In this document: one piece after another, positions 1 through 8,591 of the stretch
Layout of the letters: the number at the start of each line of letters is the position of its first letter
Numbering within the stretch: position 1 is the stretch's first letter
Assembly: GCF_004365875.1 (NCBI RefSeq)
Contig: NZ_SODF01000001.1
Location: forward strand, 620,001 to 684,000
DNA: 64,000 nucleotides
Source: Kribbella kalugense
Lineage (GTDB): Bacteria > Actinomycetota > Actinomycetes > Propionibacteriales > Kribbellaceae
Direction: 5' to 3'
Made by a program: the position numbers and the translations under genes
Notes under the pieces: model-generated
What the model saw: the letters and a program-made list of their open reading frames with translations, nothing else
The model's database searches: none
Told to the model about the DNA's origin: nothing

Positions 1-23
1 TGAATCGCCGTTATCCTTTCAGA

Positions 24-2624
24 ATGCCGACGGCTGGGGGGAGTGCCGGGGCAGTAGAAAATCTGCTGCCGCTCGCTTTGTCGCGGCCACACGACGCGAT
101 CGCGGCCGCGCGCACCCTGCTGGCCGGTGCGCCGGCGGCGGTCGACGCGTCGATCGCCCATCAAGCCTGGGGTATCGCGCTTCGTCAGCTCGGTGATGTG
201 CTGGCAGCGGTTCGCGAGCTGCGGACCGCACTGCGACTGGCCGAGCAGTCCGGGCGTTCGAAGCGCGAGGCCGATGTCCTTGCCACATTGGGCGCCACGC
301 TTGGCCGGGCCGGCCAGAGTCGCGAAGGGCTGGCGCGGCTCGATCGCGCTGTCGACCTCAGTCGCGGAGCCCTGACCGGGCGCGTGCTGTTGCGGCGGGC
401 CGACGTACTGCTGGTGCTAGGAAGGCATCGCGAGGCGCTGGACGACCTGCGGTCGGCGATCACCCGGTTGCGGCGGTCGGGCGATCAGGTCTGGGAGGCG
501 CGGTCGCGGAACTATCGCGGCTTCATCCAGCTCGCGTTGGGCGGGACGAAGCGGGCGGACGCGGATTTCGCGGTGGCCGAGAAGTTGTATGCCGCAACGG
601 GTCAGGAGTTCGAGTACGCCGAAGCCCGGCAGAACCGGGGATTGGTCGCGTACTCGCGTGGCGATCTGCCAGCGGCCCTGCGGTACCTGGACGAAGCTGG
701 ACGGCGGTTCGCTGCGGTCGGTGTGGCCTGGCCGGACCTCGCGATCGACCGCTGCGGCGTACTGCTCGCGGCCGGGCTCAGCGCCGAGGCGTTGGCCGAG
801 ATGGACCAGGCGATCGCCCAGATGGAGGCCGAGGGCGGTACGGCGACCAAGCGCGGCGAACTGTGGTTCGCGGCCGCGACGGCTGCGCTGGCGGCGGGTG
901 ACCCACAGGCCGCTCAGGAGCGGGCCGATCGGGCGCGGCGGTTGTTCTCCGCGCAGCACCGGGAGTGGTGGTCGGTGCGTTCGTCGATGGTGCAGTTGGA
1001 GGCTCGCTATCAGGCCGGAGAACGCGGGGAGCGGTTGCTGCGTCGGGTGACCGCGGCGGCTCGGCGGCTCGACGCGTTGGGTTCGTCCGAGGCGTCGGCC
1101 GCGCATCTGCTGGCTGGTCGCCTCGCGTTGGCCGACGGACGGTCGCGGGCCGCGGATCGTCAACTGGAGTTGGCCGGACGGCATAGCAGGGATGCGCCGC
1201 CGATCGCTCGGAGTGCGGCCTGGCTCGGGAAGGCGTTGCGGGCGGAGGCCCGGTCCGATGTGCGCGGCACGTTGTCGGCGTGCGCTCGCGGTCTGGATGC
1301 GTTGGACGAGCATCGGCTGACGATGGGGGCGACCGAGCTTCGCGCGTTGGCGACGGGTCAGGGTGCTGAGTTGGCTGAGTTGGCGCTGCGCGATGCGTTG
1401 CGGCGGGACGACGCGCGGAGGTTGCTGAGTTGGGGGGAGCGGTGGCGAGCGACGGCGCTCGGAGTTCCTCCGGTTCGACGGTCGGACGACGTACAACTGG
1501 CGGCGGAGCTCGCGGCTTTGCGTGACGTCGTACGGCGTTTGGATGCTGAGCCGGATCCTGGGTTGGAGAAGGAACGGCGGCGGCTGGAGAAGGCGGTTCG
1601 CGATCGGGCGTTGCGTGCTGAAGGTGGCTCGTTGGGTGGGATGGTTCGGTTTGATGTCGACGAGCTGGTCGAGGCATTGGGTGAGACGGTGCTCGTTGAG
1701 CTGATCGAGGTCGACGGCGTACTGCATGCGGTGGTGGTGCGGGATGGACGGATCACGCGGCATGAGGTTGGGCCGTTGGCCGCTGCGGCGATTGAGGTCG
1801 AGCGGTCGCGGTTCCGGTTGCGGTGGTTGGCGCATGGCAGATCGGATAGGACGCAACGCGGTCCGTCGCTGGACGTACTTGGGACGCGGCTCGGCTCGGC
1901 GATCCTCGGGCCGGCGCAGGAGTTGCTCGGTGATCGGCCGGCCGTGATGGTCCCGCCGAGTCGGTTGCAGGCGTTGCCTTGGGGATTGGTGCCGGCACTG
2001 GCCTCGCGTGCCGTCAACGTCGTGCCGTCTGCCGCGACCTGGTTGCGGGCACGACGGTTGCGGCCGCCGGCCGATCGACGCGTGGTGCTGGTGCTGGGTC
2101 CGGGGTTGTCGGCCGGTCGGACCGAGGTGATGCGGTTGGCCGAGAAGTACCCGGACGCGACCGTGCTCGCGGACGGCGATGCGACCGCGGAGAAGGTACT
2201 GCGGGAGCTCGACGGGGCCTGGGTCGCGCATATCGCAGCACACGGGACGTTCCGCTCGGACAGTCCGTTGTTCTCGTCGTTGCGGCTCGACGACGGGCCG
2301 ATGACTGTATACGACTTCGAGCGGCTGCGGAGGGCGCCGTACCGGATGGTGTTGTCGAGTTGCGATTCAGGGCTGGCGAAGCCGGTCGGCGCGGATGAGC
2401 TGCTCGGGTTGAGCAGCAGTCTGATTCCGTTGGGGGCGGCGGGGATTCTGGCGAGCGTCGTACCGGTGAACGATCCGGCGACCGCGCCGTTGATGCTCGC
2501 GGTCCACGAAAACCTTCAAGCCGGTCAGTCGCTGGCTTCCGCTTTTGCGGGCGCCCGTTCCGAGGCGCGCGGCGACCCGGTCGCAGATGCGGCAGGCCGA
2601 TCGTTTGTCGCCCTCGGTGCATAG
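24..2624 (+). CDS. TPR-CHAT caspase-like protein
   Basis: An 866-residue protein. Roughly the first 450 residues are Ala/Leu/Arg-rich helical hairpins typical of TPR repeats. The C-terminal third is a CHAT (caspase HetF-associated with TPRs) domain with the expected His in AAHGTF (about residue 740) and Cys in SSCDSG (about residue 780), so the protease dyad looks intact. CHAT proteins are caspase-like peptidases, often partnered with conflict or signalling modules; the substrate here is unknown. A sigma factor and a small protein follow on the same strand, suggesting a sensor/protease plus transcription module. The ATG has no ribosome-binding site; TATCCT at 12-17 lies six bases upstream, so a leaderless transcript is possible. 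Confidence 0.85.
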   Translation: MPTAGGSAGAVENLLPLALSRPHDAIAAARTLLAGAPAAVDASIAHQAWGIALRQLGDVLAAVRELRTALRLAEQSGRSKREADVLATLGATLGRAGQSREGLARLDRAVDLSRGALTGRVLLRRADVLLVLGRHREALDDLRSAITRLRRSGDQVWEARSRNYRGFIQLALGGTKRADADFAVAEKLYAATGQEFEYAEARQNRGLVAYSRGDLPAALRYLDEAGRRFAAVGVAWPDLAIDRCGVLLAAGLSAEALAEMDQAIAQMEAEGGTATKRGELWFAAATAALAAGDPQAAQERADRARRLFSAQHREWWSVRSSMVQLEARYQAGERGERLLRRVTAAARRLDALGSSEASAAHLLAGRLALADGRSRAADRQLELAGRHSRDAPPIARSAAWLGKALRAEARSDVRGTLSACARGLDALDEHRLTMGATELRALATGQGAELAELALRDALRRDDARRLLSWGERWRATALGVPPVRRSDDVQLAAELAALRDVVRRLDAEPDPGLEKERRRLEKAVRDRALRAEGGSLGGMVRFDVDELVEALGETVLVELIEVDGVLHAVVVRDGRITRHEVGPLAAAAIEVERSRFRLRWLAHGRSDRTQRGPSLDVLGTRLGSAILGPAQELLGDRPAVMVPPSRLQALPWGLVPALASRAVNVVPSAATWLRARRLRPPADRRVVLVLGPGLSAGRTEVMRLAEKYPDATVLADGDATAEKVLRELDGAWVAHIAAHGTFRSDSPLFSSLRLDDGPMTVYDFERLRRAPYRMVLSSCDSGLAKPVGADELLGLSSSLIPLGAAGILASVVPVNDPATAPLMLAVHENLQAGQSLASAFAGARSEARGDPVADAAGRSFVALGA

Positions 2625-2693
2625 ATATGTATCAGCAGTCATCCGGAGCGACTCTGTACTAGTGAGCGGTCCGGTGTTGAAGAGGGGGACGGC

Positions 2694-3275
2694 ATGCGGG
2701 ACGACCCGACAGTCGTCGACCTGGTCACCCGGGCCAGGGACGGCGAGAAGAAGGCCTGGGACGAGCTGGTGGAGCGTTACGCGCCGCTGGTTTTCTCGGT
2801 CTGCCGGCGGTATCGGCTGGCGCAGCCCGACATGGACGACGTCGGGCAAAGCGTGTGGTTGCGGCTGGTCGAGCACTTGCCCGGTCTGCGCGAGCCGGCG
2901 GCGTTACCGGGCTGGATCGCGACCACGACGCAACGCGAGTGCTTCCGGCTGATCCGGACGACCAATCGGGTCGAACCGGTCGACCTGGCGGACTCGCCCG
3001 ACGTACCCGAGGATGCGATCGCGGAGGAGGAAGTGCTGCGGCACGAACGGCGCGCGATCCTGCGGACCGCGTTCAGTGAGTTGTCGCGTCGCTGCCAGAT
3101 CCTGCTCGCCCTACTGACGCAAGACCCGCCGACGCCGTACGACGAGATCAGCCGGCGACTGCACGTACCGATCGGAAGCATCGGGCCGAACCGGGCGCGT
3201 TGTTTGACCAAGCTGCGGCAAACTCCGGCGCTGGCGTTGCTGGCGGATGGACCTGACGAGAGAACGAGGAGGTGA
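2694..3275 (+). CDS. ECF-like sigma-70 family factor
   Basis: A 193-residue ECF-type sigma factor. Region 2 is recognisable in the first 80 residues (WDELVERYAPLVFSVCRRY, then DDVGQSVWLRL), and region 4 near residues 125-180 (sigma-70 r4 helix-turn-helix, PYDEISRRLHVPIGSIG). It would direct RNA polymerase to a small regulon. The start follows AGAGGGGGA at 2681-2689. It lies 69 bp after the TPR-CHAT gene and its stop codon overlaps or nearly touches the next gene, so the three are probably one unit. No anti-sigma factor is recognisable nearby. The subgroup within ECF is not assigned. Confidence 0.88.
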   Translation: MRDDPTVVDLVTRARDGEKKAWDELVERYAPLVFSVCRRYRLAQPDMDDVGQSVWLRLVEHLPGLREPAALPGWIATTTQRECFRLIRTTNRVEPVDLADSPDVPEDAIAEEEVLRHERRAILRTAFSELSRRCQILLALLTQDPPTPYDEISRRLHVPIGSIGPNRARCLTKLRQTPALALLADGPDERTRR

Positions 3276-3280
3276 GAACC

Positions 3281-3742
3281 GTGGCAGATCTGGACTGGAA
3301 CGACGACGAACAGATGATCGAGGCCTTGCGGGACGCGCTCGCGTCCGCCGACGAGGTGCCGACGGCGTTCGTCGAGGCCGGCAAGGCGGCGTTTTCGTGG
3401 CGGACGATCGACGCCGAACTGGCGGCGCTCACCTACGACTCGGCCTGGGACACCCTGGACGCATTGGCGATCCGGTCGGAGAGCGCGATCCTGCGGTCGC
3501 TTACCTTCGCGTCCGACGGCTGGACGGTCGAGCTCGAGCTGACGCCCGACGCCGTACTGGGTCAGCTGGACCCGCCGGAAGCCGGCACGGTCACCGCCCG
3601 CGGCGAGGGCGGCAAACTGGCCACGGCGGACATCGACGACCTCGGCTTCTTCGCACTCCGCCCGGTCCCGACCAGCCCATACCGCTTGGTCTGCACAGCC
3701 GCCTCCGGCACCACGATCCTGACAGGCTGGATCACGCCCTAG
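3281..3742 (+). CDS. small acidic protein with carboxypeptidase-regulatory-like fold
   Basis: A protein of about 153 residues with no recognised catalytic motif. The N-terminal half is acidic and helical. The C-terminal half ([14 protein letters not shown] to [11 protein letters not shown]) has short beta strands and a [12 protein letters not shown] turn resembling carboxypeptidase-regulatory-like beta-sandwich domains. The GTG at 3281 is preferred because GAGGAGG lies eight bases upstream; another GTG at 3272 overlaps the sigma-factor stop. Its place after an ECF factor suggests a modulator of that factor or of the CHAT protein, but this is inference only. Confidence 0.75.
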   Translation: MADLDWNDDEQMIEALRDALASADEVPTAFVEAGKAAFSWRTIDAELAALTYDSAWDTLDALAIRSESAILRSLTFASDGWTVELELTPDAVLGQLDPPEAGTVTARGEGGKLATADIDDLGFFALRPVPTSPYRLVCTAASGTTILTGWITP

Positions 3743-4170
3743 GCGGCGAAGACCTGGGAGTCGTCGGCGAAGGCTTTGAACTCCAGGGCGTTGCCGGCTG
3801 GATCGAGGAAGAACATCGTCCACTGTTCGCCGGTCTGGCCCTGGAAGCGGACGTACGGCTCGATGACGAACTCGGTGCCGGCCGCCTTCAGCCGCTCGGC
3901 GAAGGTCTGGAACTCGTCGACGGTCAGGATCAGTCCGAAGTGCGGCACGGGTACGTCGTGACCGTCGACCGGGTTGTGGATCCGTTGCGGTCGCTCGGGA
4001 GCGACGTGGGTGACGAACTGGTGGCCACGCAGGTTCCAGTCGATCCAGGTCTCGGAGCTGCGACCCTGCTCGAGGCCGAGTACGTCGCCGTAGAAGTGCC
4101 GCGCCGCGTCGAGGTCGTCGACCGGCATCGCGAGATGGAAGCGGGGGATGGGGGAGTCGAGAACGGTCAT
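3739..4170 (-). CDS. VOC family protein (glyoxalase/extradiol-dioxygenase superfamily)
   Basis: A 143-residue single-chain VOC protein. Typical features are the opening [22 protein letters not shown], the central [13 protein letters not shown] and the closing [15 protein letters not shown], which supply the paired beta-alpha-beta-beta-beta modules and likely metal ligands (His, Glu). The ATG at 4170 is chosen; the frame extends slightly to a TTG. It lies eight bases downstream of the IclR gene on the same strand, so it is probably co-transcribed with the amidohydrolase and regulator and may act in the same catabolic route. Its stop overlaps the end of the convergent small gene by four bases. 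The substrate cannot be told. Confidence 0.85.
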   Translation of the reverse strand: MTVLDSPIPRFHLAMPVDDLDAARHFYGDVLGLEQGRSSETWIDWNLRGHQFVTHVAPERPQRIHNPVDGHDVPVPHFGLILTVDEFQTFAERLKAAGTEFVIEPYVRFQGQTGEQWTMFFLDPAGNALEFKAFADDSQVFAA

Positions 4171-4178
4171 GCAGTTAT

Positions 4179-5000
4179 TCAAGCAGTCGTCTCATGTCGT
4201 TGCTCGATCTCGACGTGGGGGCGAGATTGCCAGAGGGCCCACTCCGCGCTGACGTCGCCCGCCGTACGGAGGAGGAGCGGGAGGTGGTCGTGCAGCAGTG
4301 TGTCGACCGAGGTCTCGGCCGCGTGCACGGTCACGTTCATCGCAGCCCGGACCGTGCCGGTGCCGTCGCGGACCGGTGCTGCGACCGAGCGGACACCGGG
4401 CGCGAGCTCCTCGTCGGCCAGCGCCCATCCACGGGCGCGGATCTCGGTCAGCTCGTCGTACAACTGCTCCGCGGTCCGGCCGATGTACGGCGGCAGTCCG
4501 GCGCGGCTCGGTTCGGCGAGGACCTCGGCCAGTTCGGCGGGGGAGAGCGCGGAGAGCAGCACCTTGCCCTGCGAGGTCTGCGCGGCCGGGAAGCGGGTGC
4601 CGATGTCGACCCGGAGTGCGATCAGCTTCGGCACCGAGACGCGAGCCACGTAGACGATGTCGGAGCCGTCGAGCTGCGCCATCGACGACGACTCGCCGGT
4701 CCGGGTGACGAGCGACTCGAGGTGCGGTTTCGCGATGTCCCACAGCCCGAGCGAACCGACGTACGCCATCCCAAGGGTCAGGACCTTGGGGGTGAGCTGG
4801 AAGGCGCCGTCGGTGGTGCGGACGAAGCCGAGCTCCTCCAGCGTGAGCAGCAGCCGGCGCGCGGTCGGCCGGGCGAGGCCGGCCGCGGACGCGACCTCGC
4901 TCAGCGACATCGTCCGGTGGTCGACGTCGAAGCAGGCCAGCACGTCCAGCCCGCGAGCCAGCGACTCGACGAAATCCGGACCCGCACCACGGCCTGCCAT
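4179..5000 (-). CDS. IclR family transcriptional regulator
   Basis: A 273-residue regulator with an N-terminal winged helix ([12 protein letters not shown], then [23 protein letters not shown]) and a C-terminal ligand-binding domain ending in [22 protein letters not shown], characteristic of IclR/PcaR proteins. These often control aromatic catabolic genes. The ATG at 5000 is preceded by GGAGGA six bases away. It follows the amidohydrolase by 22 bp and lies opposite the CoA-transferase/ring-cleavage arm. The shared 190-bp promoter region carries two inverted repeats that are candidate operators for it. Confidence 0.92.
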   Translation of the reverse strand: MAGRGAGPDFVESLARGLDVLACFDVDHRTMSLSEVASAAGLARPTARRLLLTLEELGFVRTTDGAFQLTPKVLTLGMAYVGSLGLWDIAKPHLESLVTRTGESSSMAQLDGSDIVYVARVSVPKLIALRVDIGTRFPAAQTSQGKVLLSALSPAELAEVLAEPSRAGLPPYIGRTAEQLYDELTEIRARGWALADEELAPGVRSVAAPVRDGTGTVRAAMNVTVHAAETSVDTLLHDHLPLLLRTAGDVSAEWALWQSRPHVEIEQRHETTA

Positions 5001-5022
5001 AGATCGTCCTCCAGTCGATTGA

Positions 5023-6489
5023 CTACGGTTCACCGAAGATGGTGCCACGGGCCTCGCGGGTCGAGTCGGACTTGTAGTCCGTGTACTGGTACGGGTTGTC
5101 GAACACCTCGCCCTTCGGCAGCTCCGGATTCATCCCGCTCCGCCACGCCTCCTCGCCGAGGGTCGAGCGCAGATGGTCGACGGTCGCCTCGACCTCACGC
5201 CGTACGGCGGGCAGGTCGCAGCCGACCAGTTGATGGGCGAACTTCACCACGCGGCCGTCGACGATCACGGTGTGTACGTCGCCGCGCTGGGACTGGAACG
5301 CCACCTGGCCGTACGGGTTGATCAGCGGGAACGAGACCGGTGACGAGTCGTTCTTGATCAGGATGACGTCGGCCGTCTTCCCGGGTTCGAGGCTGCCGAG
5401 GTCGTCGCGGCCGAGCGCCTTCGCGCCGCCGCGGGTCGCCCAGTCGACGACATGCTCGGCGCGGAGATGGCTGTGGGTCACGGTGGCGCCCTTCATGTGC
5501 GCCTCGAGGTGCTCGCGGGCCCGGTCGGCGCCGAGCGTGGTCCGCATCGCGCTGAACAGGTCGCCGCTCCACCACACGCTGGTGTCCATCGACAGCGAGA
5601 CCGGAATGTTGTGCCGGCGGACCTGCCAGGTCGGCGGGTAGCCCTGGCCGGCGCTCTGCTCGGACTCGGTGGAGACCGAGATCGAGCCGCCGGTCGCGGC
5701 GATCCGCTGGTACGAGTCGGTGGTGAGGGTGGCCGCGTGGACGTAGATGTTCTGCGGCGTCATGAACTCGTTCTCGTGCATCAGCTTGATGCCGTTGTCG
5801 TTGGTCGCGCCCCAGACACCGGCGTGCGTGGTCACGCCGAGCCCGAGCTCCCGGGCCACCTCGAACGCGGCCCGCTCCGGGAAGGCCGGGTCGCCGGTCA
5901 CGTCGAAGGCCAGCTGCAGACCGAGCTGCGAGTCGTCCCGCAGCCGCTCCAGGAATGCGCGCACCGACGGATCCGCGGTCCACTCCCACGGCCCGGCCTG
6001 AATGTTGCCGTAGGCAAGAACGAACCGCCCGGGTACGGCGCGCAGCGCGTCGGCGGCCGCCTCGGCGTGGTCGACACTCTGCAGTCCGTGCGACCAGTCG
6101 ACCGTTGTGGTGACGCCCGCCTCGAGCGACTCCCAGGCCGAGGTCAGGTTGCCGGCGTGGATGTCCTCGGGCCGGAACGTCTTGCCGTGCTCGAGGTAGT
6201 ACCAGACGAAGTACTGCGTCAGCGTCCAGTCGGCGCCGTACGCGCGCATCGCGGTCTGCCACATATGCCGGTGGGTGTCGATCATGCCCGGCATCACGAT
6301 GCCGCCGGTCGCGTCGACCACCTGGGTGTTCTCCGGGACGTCGAGCGCCTGGCCGACGGCGGCGATCTGATTGTCAACAATCAGGACATCGCCATTGTCA
6401 ACAATCGTGTGGTGGTCGTCCATGGTCAGCACGGTGCCGCCGCGCAGCAGGATCGGCCGGCCCGCCAGCGGCGTCGCGGCAGTGGTCAT
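5023..6489 (-). CDS. amidohydrolase (TRZ/ATZ, cytosine-deaminase-like)
   Basis: A 488-residue metal-dependent hydrolase of the amidohydrolase superfamily. The composite beta domain (RGGTVLTMDD, DVLIVDNQI) leads into the TIM barrel. The metal motif GMIDTHRHMWQ is near residue 68, and later HAGVWG and HAAT histidines and the SMDT aspartate are visible. The C terminus returns to the beta domain (LEPGKTADVILI). Members deaminate or dechlorinate N-heterocycles or hydrolyse related C-N bonds. The ATG at 6489 has GGAGGGGA just upstream. It heads the minus arm of a divergent catabolic cluster. The substrate is not deducible; it does not look like LigI or LigJ. Confidence 0.88.
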   Translation of the reverse strand: MTTAATPLAGRPILLRGGTVLTMDDHHTIVDNGDVLIVDNQIAAVGQALDVPENTQVVDATGGIVMPGMIDTHRHMWQTAMRAYGADWTLTQYFVWYYLEHGKTFRPEDIHAGNLTSAWESLEAGVTTTVDWSHGLQSVDHAEAAADALRAVPGRFVLAYGNIQAGPWEWTADPSVRAFLERLRDDSQLGLQLAFDVTGDPAFPERAAFEVARELGLGVTTHAGVWGATNDNGIKLMHENEFMTPQNIYVHAATLTTDSYQRIAATGGSISVSTESEQSAGQGYPPTWQVRRHNIPVSLSMDTSVWWSGDLFSAMRTTLGADRAREHLEAHMKGATVTHSHLRAEHVVDWATRGGAKALGRDDLGSLEPGKTADVILIKNDSSPVSFPLINPYGQVAFQSQRGDVHTVIVDGRVVKFAHQLVGCDLPAVRREVEATVDHLRSTLGEEAWRSGMNPELPKGEVFDNPYQYTDYKSDSTREARGTIFGEP

Positions 6490-6553
6490 GATTCCCCTCC
6501 AGAAGAGATCCCGGACATGCGTCCGTATGACGGTCATCGGGGCGATGAGACTC

Positions 6554-6582
6554 ACTATCTGAGCGGCTGGATGGACTGTCAA
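6554..6582 (-). promoter_or_regulatory. sigma-70-type promoter of the amidohydrolase operon
   Basis: On the minus strand TTGACA (6582-6577) and GATAGT (6559-6554) are separated by exactly 17 bases, a near-consensus housekeeping promoter about 65 bp upstream of the amidohydrolase start. Confidence 0.65.
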
Positions 6583-6586
6583 GAGT

Positions 6587-6602
6587 TCAACCTGGTGGTT
6601 GA
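6587..6602. promoter_or_regulatory. inverted repeat TCAACC-N4-GGTTGA, candidate IclR operator
   Basis: Perfect six-base arms separated by four bases, ending five bases upstream of the -35 element of the amidohydrolase promoter, a usual place for an activator or dual regulator. Assignment to the local IclR protein is inferred from position. Confidence 0.5.
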
Positions 6603-6645
6603 CAGGCGAGCGAGGGCGGTCCGAGACTGAAGCGATCTGGTCGTG

Positions 6646-6659
6646 CGGACAACTGTCCG
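6646..6659. promoter_or_regulatory. palindrome CGGACA-N2-TGTCCG near the CoA-transferase start
   Basis: Fourteen bases, six-base perfect arms, about 20 bp before the CoA-transferase GTG. Its size and symmetry fit an IclR-family half of a divergent operator pair, but it differs in sequence from the repeat at 6587. Confidence 0.5.
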
Positions 6660-6679
6660 TGATCCTCCTGGGAGGTTGT

Positions 6680-7807
6680 GTGACGGGTCCGCTCTCCGGG
6701 CTGCTGGTGGCCGACTTCTCCCGGATCCTGGCCGGCCCGTACGCGACCATGCTGCTGGCCGACCTCGGCGCTGACGTGATCAAGATCGAGGCGCCCGGCG
6801 GCGACGACACCCGGTCCTGGCAACCTCCGGTCCGCGACGGCATCTCGACGTACTACCTCGCGGTGAACCGGAACAAGCGGTCGATCGCGCTCGACCTGAA
6901 GGACCCCGAGGACCTGGCCGCCGCGCAAGAGTTGGCACGGCGCGCGGACGTGCTGGTGGAGAACTTCCGGCCGCGTGGACTGGCCCGGTTCGGGCTTGAC
7001 TACGAGACCGTTGCCGACGGCAACCCCAAGCTGATCTACGCGTCGATCAGCGGGTTCGGGTCGGGGCCGAAGGGTGCAGAGCTGCCCGGGTACGACCTGA
7101 TCGTGCAGGCGATCTCGGGCTTGATGAGCCTGACCGGTGACCCGGACGGCGAGCCGTTCCGGGCCGGGATCTCGGTCTTCGACGTGATGGCCGGCCTGCA
7201 CGCCACCATCGGCGTACTGTCCGCGCTGAACGCCCGGCACGAGACCGGACGCGGTCAGCACGTCGAGGTGAACCTGCTGTCGTCGGCGCTGTCCGGCCTG
7301 GTCAACCAGTCGAGCGCGTACGTCGCGGGTGGCGTCGTACCGCTGCGGATGGGGAACAGCCATCCGAGCCTGTTTCCCTATGAACCGCTGCCTTGTGCGG
7401 ACGGGGAGTTGATCATCACGGCCGGAAACAACGGGCAGTTCCGCAAGCTGGCGGAGGTTCTCGGCGTACCGGAGCTGGCCGACGATCCGCGGTTCGACCG
7501 CAACGAGAAGCGGACCGCGAACCGCGACGTACTGCGGCCGTTGCTGGTCGAGCGGCTGAAGACGCGGACGAAGCTCGAGTGGTTCCGCGACATCATCGCG
7601 GCCGGGGTGCCGTGTGGACCGATCAACACCGTCGACGGCGGGGTGGCGTTCGCGGAGGACATCGGGCTGGATCCGGTCGTGACGGTCGGCGAGATCCCGA
7701 CCGTGCGCAATCCGATCACGTTCTCGGAGAGCGCGGCGTCGTACCGGTTGCCGCCGCCGTCACTCGACGAACACGGAGGTGAGCTACGCAAATGGCTGAC
7801 GGAATGA
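6680..7807 (+). CDS. CaiB/BaiF type III CoA-transferase
   Basis: A 375-residue family III CoA-transferase. Family hallmarks are the start GPLSGLLVADFSRILAGPYATMLLADLGADVIKIE, the NRNKRSIALDLKD motif, and the catalytic-Asp region ISVFDVMAGLHA near residue 175. It moves CoA between carboxylic acids through an aspartyl-CoA intermediate. The GTG at 6680 has GGAGG upstream with a short spacer. It is the first gene of a five-gene plus-strand operon and overlaps the next gene by 16 bp, consistent with making the CoA thioester that the adjacent lyase cleaves. Confidence 0.9.
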   Translation: MTGPLSGLLVADFSRILAGPYATMLLADLGADVIKIEAPGGDDTRSWQPPVRDGISTYYLAVNRNKRSIALDLKDPEDLAAAQELARRADVLVENFRPRGLARFGLDYETVADGNPKLIYASISGFGSGPKGAELPGYDLIVQAISGLMSLTGDPDGEPFRAGISVFDVMAGLHATIGVLSALNARHETGRGQHVEVNLLSSALSGLVNQSSAYVAGGVVPLRMGNSHPSLFPYEPLPCADGELIITAGNNGQFRKLAEVLGVPELADDPRFDRNEKRTANRDVLRPLLVERLKTRTKLEWFRDIIAAGVPCGPINTVDGGVAFAEDIGLDPVVTVGEIPTVRNPITFSESAASYRLPPPSLDEHGGELRKWLTE

Positions 7808-8580
7808 AGTTTCCGACCTCGTTGGGTACGTCGACAGCTGACGAGATCCGGCTGCTGGGGCAGGACCTCACCGCAGATCTGATGGGGAAGGTCGGGTTCG
7901 GTGAGTTGGCGTTCTGGCTGGTGACGCTGCGCCGGCCGACGCCGTCCGAGACGCGGGTGTTCGAGGCGGTACTGGTCGCGCTGGCGGACCACGGGTTCAC
8001 ACCGACCGCGATCGCCGCGCGGGTCACCTACTTGTCCGCGCCGGATTCCCTGCAGGGTGCGCTCGCCGCCGGCCTGCTCGGTGGTGGATCCCGGTTCCTC
8101 GGCGTGACCGAGGACTGTGGAATGTTCTTGCACGAAGCCCTCGACGGACGGGATCTACCGACCGATGACACCGGCTGGGACGCCCTCGCGTTGGAGGTTG
8201 TCTCCGCGGCCCGTGAGTCCGGCAAGTACCTCCCCGGTCTCGGGCATCCGGTACACAAGGTGCTCGACCCACGGACGCCTGTGCTGATCGGCATCGCTCG
8301 TGAGGAAGGGCTGGAAGGCCCGCATCTACAGCTGTTCCAGGCGATCGGCCGCGTGCACGAGCAGGTCCTTGGCCGCAAGCTCCCGTTGAACGGCGCCGGG
8401 GTCTGTGGCGCCGCGCTCGCCGACCTCGGGTTGCCGGTCGAGATGCTGCGCGGATTCGCCTTGCTGGCAAGGGCTGCTGGGCTGCTCGGTCAGCTTGCCG
8501 AGGAGCGTCGCCGGCCGATCGGGATGGACATCTACTCCACCATCGACCGCAACGCCGTCTACGTTGATCCGGAAAGCTGA
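7792..8580 (+). CDS. citryl-CoA lyase / citrate-synthase-like C-C lyase
   Basis: A 262-residue short citrate-synthase-fold protein. It has the family HEAL and GLGHPVHK (catalytic His) motifs and a terminal region GMDIYSTIDRNAVYVDP, but lacks the large domain of a full citrate synthase, so it fits the stand-alone citryl-CoA lyase-like group. Such enzymes break 3-hydroxy-3-carboxyacyl-CoA thioesters into a ketoacid and an acyl-CoA. The ATG is preceded by GGAGGTGAG inside the end of the CoA-transferase gene, implying translational coupling. The pairing suggests activation then retro-aldol cleavage of a ring-fission product (inference). Confidence 0.82.
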   Translation: MADGMKFPTSLGTSTADEIRLLGQDLTADLMGKVGFGELAFWLVTLRRPTPSETRVFEAVLVALADHGFTPTAIAARVTYLSAPDSLQGALAAGLLGGGSRFLGVTEDCGMFLHEALDGRDLPTDDTGWDALALEVVSAARESGKYLPGLGHPVHKVLDPRTPVLIGIAREEGLEGPHLQLFQAIGRVHEQVLGRKLPLNGAGVCGAALADLGLPVEMLRGFALLARAAGLLGQLAEERRRPIGMDIYSTIDRNAVYVDPES

Positions 8581-8591
8581 AGGAGCACCGC

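Noticed and set aside
417-2243. A 600-codon open frame on the minus strand opposite the TPR-CHAT gene
   Set aside because: Arg/Pro/Gln-rich composition without domains; a GC-rich antisense shadow of the real gene.
6369-6406. Two near-identical TTGTCAACAAT palindromes
   Set aside because: They fall inside the amidohydrolase coding region and encode the repeated IVDN residues, so codon repetition explains them; an internal operator cannot be excluded.
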